In this document: positions 5,542-6,219 of the stretch, piece by piece
Numbering within the stretch: the first letter of the stretch is position 1
Layout: the number at the start of each line of letters is the position of its first letter
NCBI GenBank assembly: GCA_030643245.1
Contig: DAOWME010000182.1
Location: 1 to 6,219 of the forward strand
From: Deltaproteobacteria bacterium
Lineage (GTDB): Bacteria; Desulfobacterota; UBA8473
DNA: 6,219 nt
Reading direction: 5' to 3'
Program-made: the position numbers and the translations under genes
Notes under the pieces: model-generated
Database searches by the model: none
The model's input: only the letters and a program-made list of their open reading frames with translations
Told to the model about the DNA's origin: nothing

Positions 5542-5570
5542 TTGACAAATTGGGCCACTCTCAATATTAT
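5542..5570 (+). promoter_or_regulatory. Sigma70-type promoter
   Basis: A perfect -35 TTGACA (5542-5547) and a -10 TATTAT (5565-5570, one change from TATAAT) are 17 bases apart, the optimal spacing. Transcription would start near 5577 and run rightwards, about 340 bases ahead of the gene at 5919, which would imply a long leader or a small RNA. Confidence 0.55.
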
Positions 5571-5771
5571 TTATATCCATGTCCCAATGTCATTAATTCA
5601 AGATCAGTGCTGTTTTGTAATGATTTCTTTACTCTAGAATTTGGCTCCACATTGCATACCTGTAAGAGGTAAGCTTCGTGTATTGATGGTAAAGCTAATC
5701 GGATATATTCTCCCAGGGCGGTTTTCCTCCCATAAACTGCCGCGCTCGTCGGGAAAACAGTCAGGCGATTA

Positions 5772-5804
5772 AGGGGACAGGGTCCAATCTCCCACCTATC
5801 CCCT
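5772..5804. repeat. Ten-pair hairpin in a gene-free region
   Basis: AGGGGACAGG (5772-5781) and CCTATCCCCT (5795-5804) are inverted with one mismatch, which is a G-U pair in - strand RNA, around a 13-base loop. No T run follows on either strand, so a terminator role is unlikely. Confidence 0.35.
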
Positions 5805-5918
5805 CCCCTGCCCACCATCACTGGTCAATTGAAAATGAGTAATTGCAGACCAAGATACGAACACAGTATGTTTTAACTCTGACACCGAAACGAGCCGCTG
5901 CATTTGGAGGGAAGAATA

Positions 5919-6175
5919 ATGCGCCCCAAACTGCCCAAACTGCCCAAACTGGTAATGTCGAGCAACCCAATGGCAGATAAAGAAGACGATGTGACTTTTG
6001 CCATAAAGAGTGGCTTCGATGGAGTAGATTGGTCTTTTGCGCGGGATCGGGTCCCGTTAGGTACCCGATCGAAGACTCGGTTTATCTCACAGGTTCGAAG
6101 ACTTCATGACCACGATATTGAGGTGAGGTTCCACACCCCGTTTCTCAATACAGAGATAGGCCACCGTGATGATAA
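5919..6175 (+). pseudogene. Sugar-phosphate isomerase/epimerase-like (TIM barrel) gene, N-terminal part, interrupted by an element
   Basis: ATG at 5919 follows TGGAGG (5905-5910) with eight bases between, a good ribosome binding site. The product starts with a lysine/proline repeat, then reads LVMSSNPMADKEDDVTFAIKSGFDGVDWSF, an early strand and helix of the xylose isomerase-like/AP endonuclease 2 type TIM barrel. Next come FISQVRRLHDHDIEVRFHTPF and LNTEIGHRDD, comparable to the 'RFH.PF...IGH' strand with possible metal-binding histidines. After GHRDD (about 6174) the frame enters the inverted copy of the miniature element and stays open to the window end (6219), coding element sequence. Only about 85 of the usual 250-300 residues are native, so the gene is probably disrupted; its continuation beyond the element cannot be seen. 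Substrate unknown; the family call is from pattern only. Confidence 0.55.
5925..5951 (+). repeat. Three tandem copies of a 9-bp unit
   Basis: CCCAAACTG is repeated three times perfectly just inside the start of the isomerase-like gene, encoding three PKL units. Such a run is prone to slippage and keeps the frame when units are gained or lost. Confidence 0.85.
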
Positions 6176-6219
6176 GGGACGTGGCCGAAATAACTTCCCC
6201 ATTTGTACATCTCATCTTC
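6176..6219 (-). mobile_element. Second copy of the miniature/IS element, inverted, cut by window end
   Basis: These 44 bases match the reverse complement of 1831-1874 at 41 positions, so this is the right end of the same element entering in the opposite orientation. It is preceded by TAA (6173-6175), the same triplet that flanks the first copy. Whether this copy is the 181-bp form or a full IS with transposase lies beyond the window. Confidence 0.85.

Larger units (their letters stand above)
5341..5918. other. Gene-free region between hdrA remnant and isomerase-like gene
   Basis: I see no recognisable protein in these 578 bases on either strand. The longest open frame (- strand, about 5821-5567) resembles no family I know and has no clear ribosome binding site. 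The region is more AT-rich than its surroundings in its first half. It contains a consensus-like promoter at 5542-5570 and hairpins at 5380-5411 and 5772-5804. It may contain the eroded 5' part of hdrA and other debris left after rearrangement. Confidence 0.6.

Noticed and set aside
5567..5821. 84-residue open frame on the - strand.
   Set aside because: No recognisable motif, no convincing ribosome binding site and odd composition; it overlaps the promoter and a hairpin.
5925..5951. CRISPR-like or regulatory repeat array.
   Set aside because: Three directly adjacent 9-base units with no spacers are a simple tandem repeat inside a coding start.

Overview
The window looks like a piece of an anaerobic bacterial chromosome, most likely a sulfate-reducing or syntrophic lineage of the Desulfobacterota type; this assignment is inference. 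Bacterial traits are AGGAG-type ribosome binding sites, a bacterial-type SelB with a full set of C-terminal winged helices, a tRNA with an encoded CCA, and a sigma70-like promoter. The metabolic genes belong to the C1/heterodisulfide world otherwise typical of methanogens: a formylmethanofuran dehydrogenase (FwdB, FwdD) and broken HdrA and MvhD genes.

Layout. Positions 1-1157 hold the C-terminal 263 residues of FwdB and the complete FwdD, joined by an ATGA overlap. Positions 1202-1693 encode the N-terminal DNA-binding half of an IS630-type transposase with no DDE domain. A 181-bp miniature element with 26-bp inverted repeats (1694-1874) abuts it, starting directly after its stop codon. Next come an FeS-domain/ferredoxin fusion protein (1938-2411), a class II tRNA (2439-2529) and selB (2543-4495), tightly packed on the + strand. 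Convergent to selB on the - strand lie remnants of hdrA (about 5340-4958) and mvhD (about 4937-4554), which look like a decayed HdrA-MvhD unit with an internal deletion and frameshifts. Positions 5341-5918 hold no convincing gene, only a strong promoter-like site and several hairpins. The window ends in a sugar-phosphate isomerase-like gene (from 5919) interrupted at about 6175 by a second, inverted copy of the miniature element's end.

Main observation. The tRNA directly upstream of selB sits where selC is expected and has selC-like architecture (long variable arm, short D loop), but its anticodon is GCA (cysteine codons UGC/UGU) instead of UCA, and its discriminator base is U, the cysteine-tRNA identity base. 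SelB itself looks intact. The neighbouring hdrA remnant has a UGU at the place where I recall selenocysteine occurring in HdrA, followed at SECIS-like distance by a perfect 7-bp hairpin with a GGUC loop on the coding strand. Together these suggest that the selenocysteine insertion machinery may have been reassigned to cysteine codons, delivering either Sec or a dedicated Cys. FwdB, HdrA and MvhD all belong to families with known selenocysteine members in methanogens.
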